Shown here in pieces: positions 1 through 7,933 of a stretch of DNA of 22,609 bases. The translations under genes were made by a program, and so were the position numbers. How positions within the stretch are numbered: position 1 is the stretch's first letter; each line of letters opens with the position of its first letter. Under the pieces are notes generated by a model that was given only the letters and a program-made list of their open reading frames with translations, was not told the DNA's origin and searched no databases. This DNA comes from Phycisphaerae bacterium. GTDB taxonomy: Bacteria > Planctomycetota > Phycisphaerae > Sedimentisphaerales > SG8-4. The stretch lies in contig JAUVYQ010000025.1 of NCBI GenBank assembly GCA_030603035.1, forward strand, positions 1 through 22,609, read 5' to 3'.

Positions 1-100
1 CGAAATCCTGCAAATTCTCAGCATTGTACTTTTCGAGAAAGTTCCTATTACACAAGTACTTACGAAAAACGTCTTGCAAAACGAAATTGTTCAGTTTCAT
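1..100 (-). CDS. Possible 5' end of a leftward gene, cut by the window edge
   Basis: On the minus strand an ATG at 100 opens a frame that stays open to the window edge, 33 codons, beginning MKLNNFVLQDVFRKYL. I do not recognise it. No good ribosome binding site lies just before this ATG. A very strong one lies 80 bases further upstream, in front of a four-codon ORF. The frame is short enough to be open by chance, so this is only a candidate. Confidence 0.3.
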   Translation of the reverse strand, partial: MKLNNFVLQDVFRKYLCNRNFLEKYNAENLQDF

Positions 101-323
101 AACCAATTGTTATTATTCAACTTATAATGGGACAGTAGTGACAACATCTCAATTCTAATTAGCTCACAATCATAGGCATCACCTCCTTTCTTCCTTGGTG
201 AATACTTTTATTTACAATCAACTGTGTTAATCATGAGGTTATCGTGGAAAAAAGCGTCCACCACGGCTGTAATATCCAATTCGGTCATTTCACTGGCTAA
301 ACTACTTATAGGGATCACTCCGC
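101..323. other. Intergenic stretch holding a strong Shine-Dalgarno site and a tiny ORF
   Basis: No real gene is visible. On the minus strand the sequence GGAGGTGAT (178..186) is a near-perfect Shine-Dalgarno site. It lies seven bases before an ATG at 173 that opens only four codons, MIVS, then TAA at 159..161. This could be a leader peptide for whatever starts near position 100, or a remnant of a lost gene. A second minus-strand frame is open beyond the glycosidase stop and ends near 220. It has no ribosome site of its own and I do not call it. Confidence 0.45.
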
Positions 324-2960
324 CTACAACTGTAAGCCCTTTCCGTTGAGCAAGTCTTTCTGCTTGTTCTCCTTCTTGAAAACCGCTTCCCTCTGCTCTG
401 GTGTGAGCATGACTGGCGCCTCTACTTTCAGTAGCTCCCCACCATCAGCGGCAAACTCTCTGCAACGTCTCTCGTATTCCTTGACAAATGCTTTTCTCAC
501 AAGTTCGAAACTCAATGGCTCAGGCTGATGGTTTCTTTCATCGTCCATCAGGAACGGCTTGCCCGCATTTTCCGGCGCATAATCAGCTTTCTCGGTTCCC
601 CCCATATAACCGTATTCACTGCGGTAGCCGATAAGAATATCCTGAAAGGTATTCGAATGAATTGCCGGCTTCATGGTCCACTCCAACGACAAAGTTGTTG
701 CATCCGGACTGAAATAAAGCGCCCCGTTCCTTTTTCGAATATCACCCTTGTCTGTCTTGAAGCTCTTGAGGTCCACGAAGTACGGTATCCTGAAAACTAG
801 GTGTCTGGGCGGATGGTGAAAATCGGCCTTTATCTTGATCCTTGCTCCTTGTTCCGTAAATTCCAGACTGCTGGATACCTGCCCCATCTCTGTGGGCGCG
901 TTGCTGATTTCGACCTTTTCTCCAGCCCTGACCCATGCCGGGGAAAGCAATGAGAACAGGTAGAGATCCCGCTGGTCCTCATGAAGGCCGACTTCGCCGC
1001 CATACTCCACAAGCATCATGTTACGGATGAACAGGGCTGTCTTCGCGGCTGCCCAGGCATGCGGGGGCGGACAGCGGTAAAGGGTCCGGGTCCATGGCAC
1101 GACCAGGTTCTCAAAACCTTCATGGGTAGAACCGTTATGCAGCAAAACATGATACAGGTCCAGGAGGGCATGTTTCTGATCTCCAATCAACAGGTACTGA
1201 TTGGCCTGGTTTAATGTGACATACTGATGGATGTGCATGCCGTTGCGGTAAGTCATACATCCTTCACGGTACTTGCGCGTGCGAATCGTTTTCAGTGTCG
1301 CGGCTACTCGATCGTCCACGGGTTCCAGTACTTCACAGGGATAGACTAACAGATTGTTCTCCCAGTCCTGGCCAGAATATATGTTGGGTCCCTTACGTCC
1401 CTGGACCCTCCCCGCAGTCCATTCATACAAGCCCGGTCCGATGTAACCCTCTTTCCTGAATGTCCAGTCAATAGCTTTCAGTACAGCGGCTTTATAGCTT
1501 TCATGGGCCCGGTTCCAGGTTTTCACATCTTCCGTCTTACCTAACAGATCAGCCATACGAATGGAAGACCGCAAGGCTAACAGTCCAAATAGATTGTGAC
1601 ACGTGTGGTATCCGGTTATCATAGGCGCATCGTAAGGAATTGAAGGGCGAAGCAAACCCTTTGGGTCGGATTTATGATCATTAATGATGAACTGCACACC
1701 CTTGCGAATAGACGGATATACTTTTTCCGCGTAAGCTTTGTCCCGAGTCATTATGAAGTGGTGAGCGAGGCTGTACAGCGCCTGGCCATGCGAAGTTAAT
1801 ATCTCCTTGTTGCCGCGGCTGTGCACATCCATGAACATACCGCTTTCTATCTGCTTACCTATCAGCCAGTCAACGTTAGGCCGTACAAACTCATGAAGGC
1901 CCGCTGTGTCATAGGCCAAGCGCATGTCGATATAATCATTCAGGAAAAGCCTGTCATAAGGTAGCCCGCTCCCCTGACGCCTTGTCCTTTTATCAGTACG
2001 TGTCGCCAAGATCAGATGGACCAGGGCCGCACGGTACGAATTATTTACCCGCGGTTCAGGAATGGACAAGGACATTTCTCCTCCAAGCAGCTTCTTCCAG
2101 AAATCAATGGTGCGTTCACGGTATGCCCCGTACTCAGCGTCAAGCACATCTTTGCTATCCTCATACGGGCAACCAGGCATCTTGAATTCAGCCGCAAAGC
2201 TTTGCCCGGGCGCTAGTTCCTTTTCATAACAGACCATTCCGACTTCACTGCGACTGCTGACAAAACACTCTTCTGCCGTAAACGGCTTTTCGTAGGGGAC
2301 CTCTGGAACGGCAAACCGTCGAGCACCGGGCGAAAAGGTGAATAGCAGTCTGTCATTGGCAAGCAGGCTGTCGTCAGTCATGCAAAACATCGTATCTGTT
2401 GAAAAGCTGGCTCCTTCGCCCTTCCGGGCGTCTTCGCCCGAGCCGCGAAACGCCGCTGAAATTCTGCCTGTCGCACGTTTGCTGCCGCTGTTCTTCATCC
2501 GCAGTCGTACGAACTGGAGCGTGTTGCCTGCGCCGAGCTTTGGATGTTCAGCTGAGAATATCTCTATGTCGTAGGCAATATCGCCTTCGCGCCAGTCATA
2601 CACAACCACAGGAATCCATCCCTCAAGAAATGTCTTCTGCCGCGCCAGTAGCGGCTTGTCTTTCTCTCCATAAAAGAAGCATATCTCACCATGTCCAGCA
2701 CAAAATACAGATCCGTCAAATGTCACCTGTACCGGCTTAACAGCAAAAGGAACACCAATGACCGTGGTAGATTTAGTCAAATAACACCATTCTCGCGACG
2801 GATCATCGACCGGGACAAATCTCGCCTGTGCTTCCTTTTCTTCGGCAGATGCCGAAGTGTTGAGTAGTATTCCGATTATCATAAACAACTTAACCAAAAT
2901 GAAAGTCGTTAAAAGACCGAGTCCCGACAACCTGTTGTTTGGTTCTGCATGTTTGTTCAT
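324..2960 (-). CDS. Secreted glycosidase-like protein (six-hairpin type), family not identified
   Basis: The protein is 878 residues. The ATG at 2960 is chosen because AAGGAG lies ten bases upstream and the protein then begins with a signal peptide: a polar start, a hydrophobic stretch at about residues 12 to 34, and a likely cleavage after ASA near 39. The body has the helical repeats rich in W, H and Y that are typical of (alpha/alpha)6-barrel glycosidases, for example PPHAWAAAKTALFIRNMM near residue 634. A beta-rich C-terminal domain follows, with VEISNAPTEMG and LVFRIPYFVDL. It is therefore probably an exported carbohydrate-active enzyme. I cannot assign a GH family or name the catalytic acids. 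It lies on the same strand just downstream of topA, and the two were probably adjacent before the IS landed between them. The open frame continues upstream into the antisense strand of the IS, but that extension is not part of the gene. Confidence 0.72.
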   Translation of the reverse strand: MNKHAEPNNRLSGLGLLTTFILVKLFMIIGILLNTSASAEEKEAQARFVPVDDPSREWCYLTKSTTVIGVPFAVKPVQVTFDGSVFCAGHGEICFFYGEKDKPLLARQKTFLEGWIPVVVYDWREGDIAYDIEIFSAEHPKLGAGNTLQFVRLRMKNSGSKRATGRISAAFRGSGEDARKGEGASFSTDTMFCMTDDSLLANDRLLFTFSPGARRFAVPEVPYEKPFTAEECFVSSRSEVGMVCYEKELAPGQSFAAEFKMPGCPYEDSKDVLDAEYGAYRERTIDFWKKLLGGEMSLSIPEPRVNNSYRAALVHLILATRTDKRTRRQGSGLPYDRLFLNDYIDMRLAYDTAGLHEFVRPNVDWLIGKQIESGMFMDVHSRGNKEILTSHGQALYSLAHHFIMTRDKAYAEKVYPSIRKGVQFIINDHKSDPKGLLRPSIPYDAPMITGYHTCHNLFGLLALRSSIRMADLLGKTEDVKTWNRAHESYKAAVLKAIDWTFRKEGYIGPGLYEWTAGRVQGRKGPNIYSGQDWENNLLVYPCEVLEPVDDRVAATLKTIRTRKYREGCMTYRNGMHIHQYVTLNQANQYLLIGDQKHALLDLYHVLLHNGSTHEGFENLVVPWTRTLYRCPPPHAWAAAKTALFIRNMMLVEYGGEVGLHEDQRDLYLFSLLSPAWVRAGEKVEISNAPTEMGQVSSSLEFTEQGARIKIKADFHHPPRHLVFRIPYFVDLKSFKTDKGDIRKRNGALYFSPDATTLSLEWTMKPAIHSNTFQDILIGYRSEYGYMGGTEKADYAPENAGKPFLMDDERNHQPEPLSFELVRKAFVKEYERRCREFAADGGELLKVEAPVMLTPEQREAVFKKENKQKDLLNGKGLQL

Positions 2961-3052
2961 ATTTAGTTTTCTCCTTGTCGCATGTGTTTGTTTCTTTCCC
3001 CAGCAATTACCATGGTCACCCGAAGCGACCGAAAATAATTTACCGGCCGCCG

Positions 3053-3073
3053 TAAGCTCGACTTTTGCCATTT
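3053..3073 (+). repeat. Left terminal inverted repeat of the IS
   Basis: These 21 bases begin TAAGCTCGAC and end GCCATTT. They are an exact reverse complement of 4528..4548. The next base outwards does not match, which fixes the end of the repeat. Confidence 0.9.
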
Positions 3074-3173
3074 TTTTGGGTGTATGATGGATTGGAGAAA
3101 CACTGATGGAATAGATAGACTCCTGCCGATTCCTATTACTGTAAAAGGTAATATTGTCGGAAAGGAGTCCACT

Positions 3174-4520
3174 ATGCTTTCTATTCCATCGGCAGCACAG
3201 TCGCTTTTCATGAGTTTTTCTATAGCATTCACCCAGCCAACGTTCCAGCGAATTCTTCCATTGGCAATTGGAGGTGTTCTTACAATGGGACGCCGAACCG
3301 TCACTGGGATACTCTGGACGATGCGAGGACTGATCAAAGGGCATTCCAGCACCTACCACCGGGTTTTCTCTCGCGCCGTTTGGTCGCTGTGGCCTTTGGG
3401 CAAAGTTCTGGCGGGAACGATCCTGCGTCAGATCCCACCCGACGAACCGGTTCTGGTCCCTATGGACGACACCACCGCCCAGCATCGCGGTAAGTGTGTC
3501 TACGGCAAGGGCTGCCATCATGACGCGGTGCGTTCGGCCCATAAGCACGTGGTCTTTCGCTGGGGATACCGCTGGGTCGTACTGGCTATCTCCGTAAAGT
3601 TCCCTTTTACCTCGAAGCGTTGGGCTCTGCCGGTATTGGTGGCATTGTACCGTCCGGAGCAACTTAACCACGCCGAAAAACACCGGCATAAAACACCTCC
3701 TCATCTGGCCCGTCAATTGATGGCGGTGCTGATTCACTGGTTTCCTGAGCGAAAATTCGTGTTTTTGGGTGATGGGGGTTACGCCTCGCATGAGTTGGCG
3801 AACTTCTGTTATCGCCATCGACGTCATGCCACGCTGGTCAGCCGCTTTCATGGCGATGCCAATCTCTACGCTCCAGCGCCGAAACGAAAACCACGAATAG
3901 GTCGGCCACGAATCAAGGGACGTAAACTGCCAACGCCCCAAGAAGTGGTGGTACATCGTCAACTCACCGAAGCTACGGTCAGTTGGTATGGTGGCTCTGA
4001 CCGTCGTGTCCAACTTACCAGCGGTACCGGGCATTGGTATAAGTCCGGTGCGGGTTTGGTGCCGATTCGTTGGGTCTTCGTCCACGATATTCAAGGTACA
4101 CATCGGGACGAATACTTTTACACCACCGATACGAGCCTCAGTGGTGGGCAAATTGCCAGCTGGTTTACGTCCCGCTGGCCTATCGAAACCACATTTCAAG
4201 AGGTGCGTGCCCACCTGGGTTTTGAAACGCCGCGACAGTATGTCGCCAAGTCGGTATTGCGTACCGCCCCGTGTCTGCTGGGCTTGTTCAGCGTGGTCTG
4301 CCTGATTTTTGCTGAGCATACGCGGTGTCATCGTATCCGAGTACGACGGACAGAATGGTATGTCAAAGCCGAGCCTACCTTCTCTGATGCCATCGCAACC
4401 GTACGACGACTGTTTTGGCAAAAAACTATTTTTGAAAAGTCTTCGTATCATAAGGGTTTCAAAAAACTATCGCCCCAATTAAGGAACTTGCTGCTGGACT
4501 ACCTGAGTCAGGCAGCGTGA
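3174..4520 (+). CDS. IS4/IS701-like DDE transposase
   Basis: The protein is 448 residues and catalyses cut-and-paste movement of the surrounding IS. The ATG at 3174 is preferred over the in-frame ATG at 3084 because AAAGGAG lies six bases before it. The RNase-H-fold acidic triad is visible as the D pair in MDDTT (residues 98 and 99), D200 in LGDGGYAS, and E338 in SRWPIETTFQE. Spacing and wording (the DDT box, then the HWF...GDGGY box, then W-x-IETTFQE) match the IS4 superfamily, and within it the IS701/DDE_5 type seems closest. No internal stop is seen, so the enzyme looks functional. It is transcribed against topA and the glycosidase gene on either side. Confidence 0.9.
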   Translation: MLSIPSAAQSLFMSFSIAFTQPTFQRILPLAIGGVLTMGRRTVTGILWTMRGLIKGHSSTYHRVFSRAVWSLWPLGKVLAGTILRQIPPDEPVLVPMDDTTAQHRGKCVYGKGCHHDAVRSAHKHVVFRWGYRWVVLAISVKFPFTSKRWALPVLVALYRPEQLNHAEKHRHKTPPHLARQLMAVLIHWFPERKFVFLGDGGYASHELANFCYRHRRHATLVSRFHGDANLYAPAPKRKPRIGRPRIKGRKLPTPQEVVVHRQLTEATVSWYGGSDRRVQLTSGTGHWYKSGAGLVPIRWVFVHDIQGTHRDEYFYTTDTSLSGGQIASWFTSRWPIETTFQEVRAHLGFETPRQYVAKSVLRTAPCLLGLFSVVCLIFAEHTRCHRIRVRRTEWYVKAEPTFSDAIATVRRLFWQKTIFEKSSYHKGFKKLSPQLRNLLLDYLSQAA

Positions 4521-4527
4521 TTATATA

Positions 4528-4548
4528 AAATGGCAAAAGTCGAGCTTA
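4528..4548 (-). repeat. Right terminal inverted repeat of the IS, overlapping the topA stop
   Basis: This is the exact inverse of 3053..3073. Its last three bases (4546..4548) read TAA on the minus strand and now serve as the stop codon of topA. Confidence 0.9.
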
Positions 4549-6909
4549 GTGGCTGATTCTTTTCTTTTTTCTTCCGAGGATTTTGTCGGCTTCTTCCCAA
4601 GTTTCAGGCGGCCATTGTCCGGCTGATTGCAATTGTCTTAAATAGTCTAACTGCTTGATGCTGATAATGGTCCTGCACTTGGGGAATCGGCCGCAGCCCA
4701 GGAATGGTCCTTTTTTGCTTTGCCTGATTACCAACTGGCCGTCTTTACACTTATAACACTTTATCCCGGTGGGCTCAGGCGGCGGCTTGGGCGGCAAAAT
4801 GTTTCCGTCCTTGTCGATATTGAGGATGGTTTTGCAATTCGGATAGTCGCTGCATCCCAGGAATGGGCCGAACCGGCCGTTTTTATACACCATCGGCTTG
4901 CCGCAGACGGGACATTTATGTTCGCTTACCTTTTCTTCGAGCATCTTGCCTTCTTTATCACAGGGGGAGGTGAATTTGCAATCAGGGTAGGCCGAGCAGC
5001 TCAGGAACCTTCCGTTTTTGCCGAATCTATAAAGGAGCGGCTGCCCACACCTGGGGCATTTATATTCGCTGGGGGTGACCTCGGCTTTGGCGTGCTTCAT
5101 TTGCCTGGTGGCTGTGGCGAGGCTTTGCTTGAACGGGCCGTAAAAATCCTTTAACACACCAAGCCAGTCGAGGTGATGTTCTTCGATTTTGTCGAGCTGC
5201 TTTTCCATATGGCGGGTGAAGGCGATGTCCATTATTTTCGGGAAGTATTCGTTGAGTTTGTCGGTAACCACTTCGCCGAGGTCGGTGGCGAAGAACTTTT
5301 TGTCCGTCTTCTCGACGTAACCACGGTCCTGGACGGTGCTGATGATTGTGGCGTAAGTGCTCGGCCGGCCGATGCCTTCTTTTTCGAGGGCCTTTACCAG
5401 CGAGCCTTCGGTATATCGAGCGGGCGGTTTGGTGAAATGCTGTTCGGCCTTGATATCAACTGCCGCTAAACGCTGGCCAACCTTCGTTGGGGGCAACCGC
5501 TGCTCGGTTGATGTAGTCAGCCAGATTTTAGTAAAGCCGTCGAAGACCAGAACTCGGCCGGTGGTTTTATACCAACAGTGGCCGATGGAAGTTTCCGCGG
5601 CGATATCCAGATTCGTTATGTCCCACCTGGCCGATGTCATCTGGCAGGCTATGAAGCGGCGCCAGATAAGGTCGTAGAGTTTGAATTGCTCGTCGGTAAG
5701 AAACGGCTTAATATCGGCCGGCGTGAAATCAACATCAGTGGGCCGAATGGCTTCGTGTGCCTGCTGGGCGTTTTTCTTTGAAGTGTAAATCCTGGCTTTT
5801 TCGGGCAGGTAATCGGGGCCGATATGCCTGTTGATATAACTGCGTGCCTCGTTGATAGCTTCGCCTGAGAGTTGTGTGCTGTCTGTTCTCATATAAGTAA
5901 TAAGGCCCAGATGACCCATTGAGCCCAAATTGAGACCTTCGTACAGTTGCTGGGCTACCCGCATCGTTCGTTTTGTCGCAAAGCCCAATTTATTTGCGGC
6001 GGTCTGCTGCAATGTGGAAGTTATAAAAGGCGCTGATGGATGAGAAATGGGTTGCTTGGTTTCTATGTCGGCGAGCTTAAACTCCGCGTCCTTTAGCGCG
6101 CCGAACACCTTCTCGGCTTGTTGTTTGTTGGATGCATCGAATTTTTCGTCACCGACTCTGTCCAATTCAGCCTTAAAAGCATTATGCTCCGCCAGCCATT
6201 CGCTTTGTTCCGCGATGGTAGGTGGCTTATCGTCTTCGGTTTCAGGTGTGATAAAATCGAGCCATTGCTGATAATAGTCGGCCTGGAGGTCGGTGGTGAA
6301 AACGGCGGGAATAAGCCAGTACTCGATGGGTTTGAAATCGCGGATTTCCCTCTCTTTTTCGACAATCATTTTAACGGCGACAGACTGGACCCGGCCGGCG
6401 GAGAGCCCCCAGGCGATTTTCTTCCACAGCAGCGGTGAAATCTGATAACCGATGATTTTGTCGAGGATTTGCCGGGCCCGCTGGGCCATAACCTTGTCCA
6501 TATCGATTTTGCCCGGCTCGGCAAAGGCATGCTTTATAGCCGTTTTGGTTATAGCATTGAAAATCACGCGGTAGGTTTTTGCTTCCGGCACGCCGAGGAT
6601 TTGTGCCAGGTGCCAGGCAATTGCTTCGCCTTCACGGTCGAGGTCGGTGGCCAGATAGAGGTCCCGGCATTTTTTCGCAGCGGCCTTTAAGCTTGTTACG
6701 ATGCGTTTTCTGTTGGGTAATATCTCGTAAGTCGGCTTGAAGTCGTTTTCTATATCGACGTTGAGCTCTCCCTTGGGAAGGTCACGGACATGGCCCATTG
6801 AGGCCTTTACGTCAAAGTCCGAGCCGAGATACTTGTTTATCGTTTTCGACTTGGCGTATGATTCGACAATCACCAGAGATTTAGTTTTAGATGAACTCGA
6901 TTTTGCCAT
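4546..6909 (-). CDS. topA: DNA topoisomerase I
   Basis: This type IA topoisomerase relaxes negatively supercoiled DNA through a covalent tyrosine link. The 787 residues, counted from ATG 6909, start directly at the TOPRIM domain: VIVES with E16, and DLDREGE with D89, D91 and E93. The active tyrosine is Y339 in LGLITYMRTDST. Three C4 zinc ribbons close the protein: CPRCG...CSAYPDC near 618, CPVCG...CSDYPNC near 666, and CYKC...CGRFPKC near 718. An in-frame ATG 39 codons upstream would add a cysteine-rich stretch read through a dispersed repeat, so it is rejected. The ribosome site is weak (AAAAAGAAG). The stop codon lies inside the IS terminal repeat. Without the IS the frame would run four residues further (YGGR) to TAA at 3040..3042, so enzyme function should be unaffected. 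Confidence 0.96.
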   Translation of the reverse strand: MAKSSSSKTKSLVIVESYAKSKTINKYLGSDFDVKASMGHVRDLPKGELNVDIENDFKPTYEILPNRKRIVTSLKAAAKKCRDLYLATDLDREGEAIAWHLAQILGVPEAKTYRVIFNAITKTAIKHAFAEPGKIDMDKVMAQRARQILDKIIGYQISPLLWKKIAWGLSAGRVQSVAVKMIVEKEREIRDFKPIEYWLIPAVFTTDLQADYYQQWLDFITPETEDDKPPTIAEQSEWLAEHNAFKAELDRVGDEKFDASNKQQAEKVFGALKDAEFKLADIETKQPISHPSAPFITSTLQQTAANKLGFATKRTMRVAQQLYEGLNLGSMGHLGLITYMRTDSTQLSGEAINEARSYINRHIGPDYLPEKARIYTSKKNAQQAHEAIRPTDVDFTPADIKPFLTDEQFKLYDLIWRRFIACQMTSARWDITNLDIAAETSIGHCWYKTTGRVLVFDGFTKIWLTTSTEQRLPPTKVGQRLAAVDIKAEQHFTKPPARYTEGSLVKALEKEGIGRPSTYATIISTVQDRGYVEKTDKKFFATDLGEVVTDKLNEYFPKIMDIAFTRHMEKQLDKIEEHHLDWLGVLKDFYGPFKQSLATATRQMKHAKAEVTPSEYKCPRCGQPLLYRFGKNGRFLSCSAYPDCKFTSPCDKEGKMLEEKVSEHKCPVCGKPMVYKNGRFGPFLGCSDYPNCKTILNIDKDGNILPPKPPPEPTGIKCYKCKDGQLVIRQSKKGPFLGCGRFPKCRTIISIKQLDYLRQLQSAGQWPPETWEEADKILGRKKKRISH

Positions 6910-6950
6910 CTTCTTTTTACCGCAGAGTACGCAGAGACCGCAGAAAAATT
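6910..6950 (-). repeat. Dispersed repeat family 1, copy A, in the topA leader
   Basis: The plus strand at 6919..6950 reads ACCGCAGAGTACGCAGAGA followed by CCGCAGAAAAATT. It is nearly identical to 19090..19120, with about four differences over 30 bases. Here it lies nine bases upstream of the topA start codon, so it is part of the untranslated leader. Sequences of this ACCGCAGAG-type are, to my knowledge, common as short dispersed repeats in intergenic DNA of several bacterial groups. Confidence 0.6.
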
Positions 6951-7062
6951 CAAATATGGATACATACGCTTCTGACAGGCGTATCAAAACTCGATTCCTG
7001 AACGAGCATCGAGCGTCACGAACCACTTATCGGCGATTTTCACAATAAAATTTAGAAATGAA

Positions 7063-7091
7063 CAAATAAAGGCGGTTTACAGGAATGTCAA
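7063..7091 (-). promoter_or_regulatory. Possible sigma70-type promoter for topA
   Basis: On the minus strand a perfect TTGACA (7086..7091) is followed after 17 bases by TATTTG (7063..7068). That is a poor -10 with only three of six consensus bases. Transcription would start near 7056 and give a leader of about 147 bases. The -35 hexamer and the spacing are convincing, but the -10 is not. Confidence 0.35.
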
Positions 7092-7191
7092 GAAAAAACA
7101 ATTTTACGCAAATTCACCCGAATTCCACGGCTCACGGGCTTTTGTTGTAAGTGTTGTCTGCGCGCTAATATTTTGATAATACGAGAAACTC

Positions 7192-7815
7192 TTAAATATT
7201 TTTTAAGAGTTGAGCTAACAAGGGTTTCAATTTTCGGATTGCGTTGCCGCGGTGCGAGATTGCGTTTTTTTCCTCGATGGTCAATTGGGCTACGGTTTTG
7301 TTCAGGTGCGGGACAAAGAAAATCGGGTCGTAGCCGAAGCCGTTTTCTCCGATTTCTTTCTTGGTTATAAGACCTTCCAGCGTTCCCTGAGTTTCGATTA
7401 AGATTTCTTCGGGACTTGCGAGGCACAGAGAGCAGACAAATCTTGCTGTTCGTTTTTCAGTGGGTACGCCTTCTAAAAGTTTCAGGACCTTTGCGATGTT
7501 CTTATGGTCTATTAGCTTTCTATCCTCGCATATTTGGCCGCAGAATCTCGCCGATTCAATGCCGGGACCGCCCTCAAGGGCGTCGATTACCAGGCCTGAG
7601 TCATCGGCGATAGTCCACAGGTCGGTCGCCTTAGCGTAGCCGATTGCTTTTTTGGAGGCATTTTCGACAAAGGTGAGGCCGTCCTCCGGGATTTCAGCGA
7701 TATCACTGAAATCGGCAAGACTGACCCACTTAACGTCGGCTTCGAGCATAGCTGTCAATTCAGCGATTTTGCCGGGATTGGTAGTAGCAACGAGAATTTT
7801 TCTTGTTGTAGCCAT
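7192..7815 (-). CDS. rdgB: XTP/dITP pyrophosphatase (RdgB/HAM1 family)
   Basis: This 207-residue housecleaning enzyme hydrolyses ITP, dITP and XTP to the monophosphate and pyrophosphate, which keeps deaminated purines out of DNA and RNA. Family motifs are clear: TTNPGK at 11 to 16 (substrate phosphates), the acidic pair D71-D72 in ADDSGL (metal and catalysis), GFGYDPIF at 159 to 166, and SHRGNA at 187 to 192 (base recognition). Length matches the family. The ATG at 7815 gives the standard start, although no clear Shine-Dalgarno site precedes it. The gene follows the restriction gene by 12 bases if the displaced tail of that gene is counted, and by 115 bases if not. The 282 bases after it, before topA, hold no gene but do hold a possible promoter and a repeat. 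Confidence 0.95.
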   Translation of the reverse strand: MATTRKILVATTNPGKIAELTAMLEADVKWVSLADFSDIAEIPEDGLTFVENASKKAIGYAKATDLWTIADDSGLVIDALEGGPGIESARFCGQICEDRKLIDHKNIAKVLKLLEGVPTEKRTARFVCSLCLASPEEILIETQGTLEGLITKKEIGENGFGYDPIFFVPHLNKTVAQLTIEEKNAISHRGNAIRKLKPLLAQLLKNI

Positions 7816-7827
7816 GGTTAATAATCT

Positions 7828-7933
7828 TCAACTCTGCAATCTTTTAATTTCGTTTTGAATTTTTTCGATTATATCAGTGTTATATATTTTTTTCTTTTTG
7901 CCGGACTTGATGGAGTAAACGAAAAAAACTTTA
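7828..7933 (-). pseudogene. Displaced C-terminal tail of the MjaI-family restriction enzyme
   Basis: Skipping one base in the G run (7934..7938) lets translation continue for 34 more codons, KVFFVYSIKSGKKKK... and ...IIEKIQNEIKRLQS, to a stop at 7828. This tail ends in a beta-strand and a basic helix of the kind that closes PD-(D/E)XK restriction enzymes. It starts exactly where the upstream frame stops, so it is the natural end of that gene rather than an independent ORF. The ATG-initiated frame through it (from 8049) runs antiphase through conserved restriction-enzyme sequence and has no ribosome site. Confidence 0.72.

Larger units (their letters stand above)
3053..4548. mobile_element. 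Complete insertion sequence, about 1.5 kb, IS4/IS701-like
   Basis: One transposase gene is bounded by perfect 21-base terminal inverted repeats (3053..3073 and 4528..4548), whose inner part includes the word AGCTCGACTTTTGCCATT. The outermost TA may belong to the repeat or may be a duplicated TA target, because TA reads the same on both strands. No longer target duplication is visible: the flanks are ggccgccg on the left and gtggctga on the right. Removing the element and one TA joins topA to four more codons and a natural stop. The intact ends and intact transposase suggest a recent insertion. Confidence 0.88.

Noticed and set aside
324..4451. A 1375-codon leftward open frame covering the glycosidase gene and most of the IS
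   Set aside because: The upper part is the antisense strand of the transposase gene and crosses the IS terminal repeat. The true start with a ribosome site and signal peptide is at 2960.
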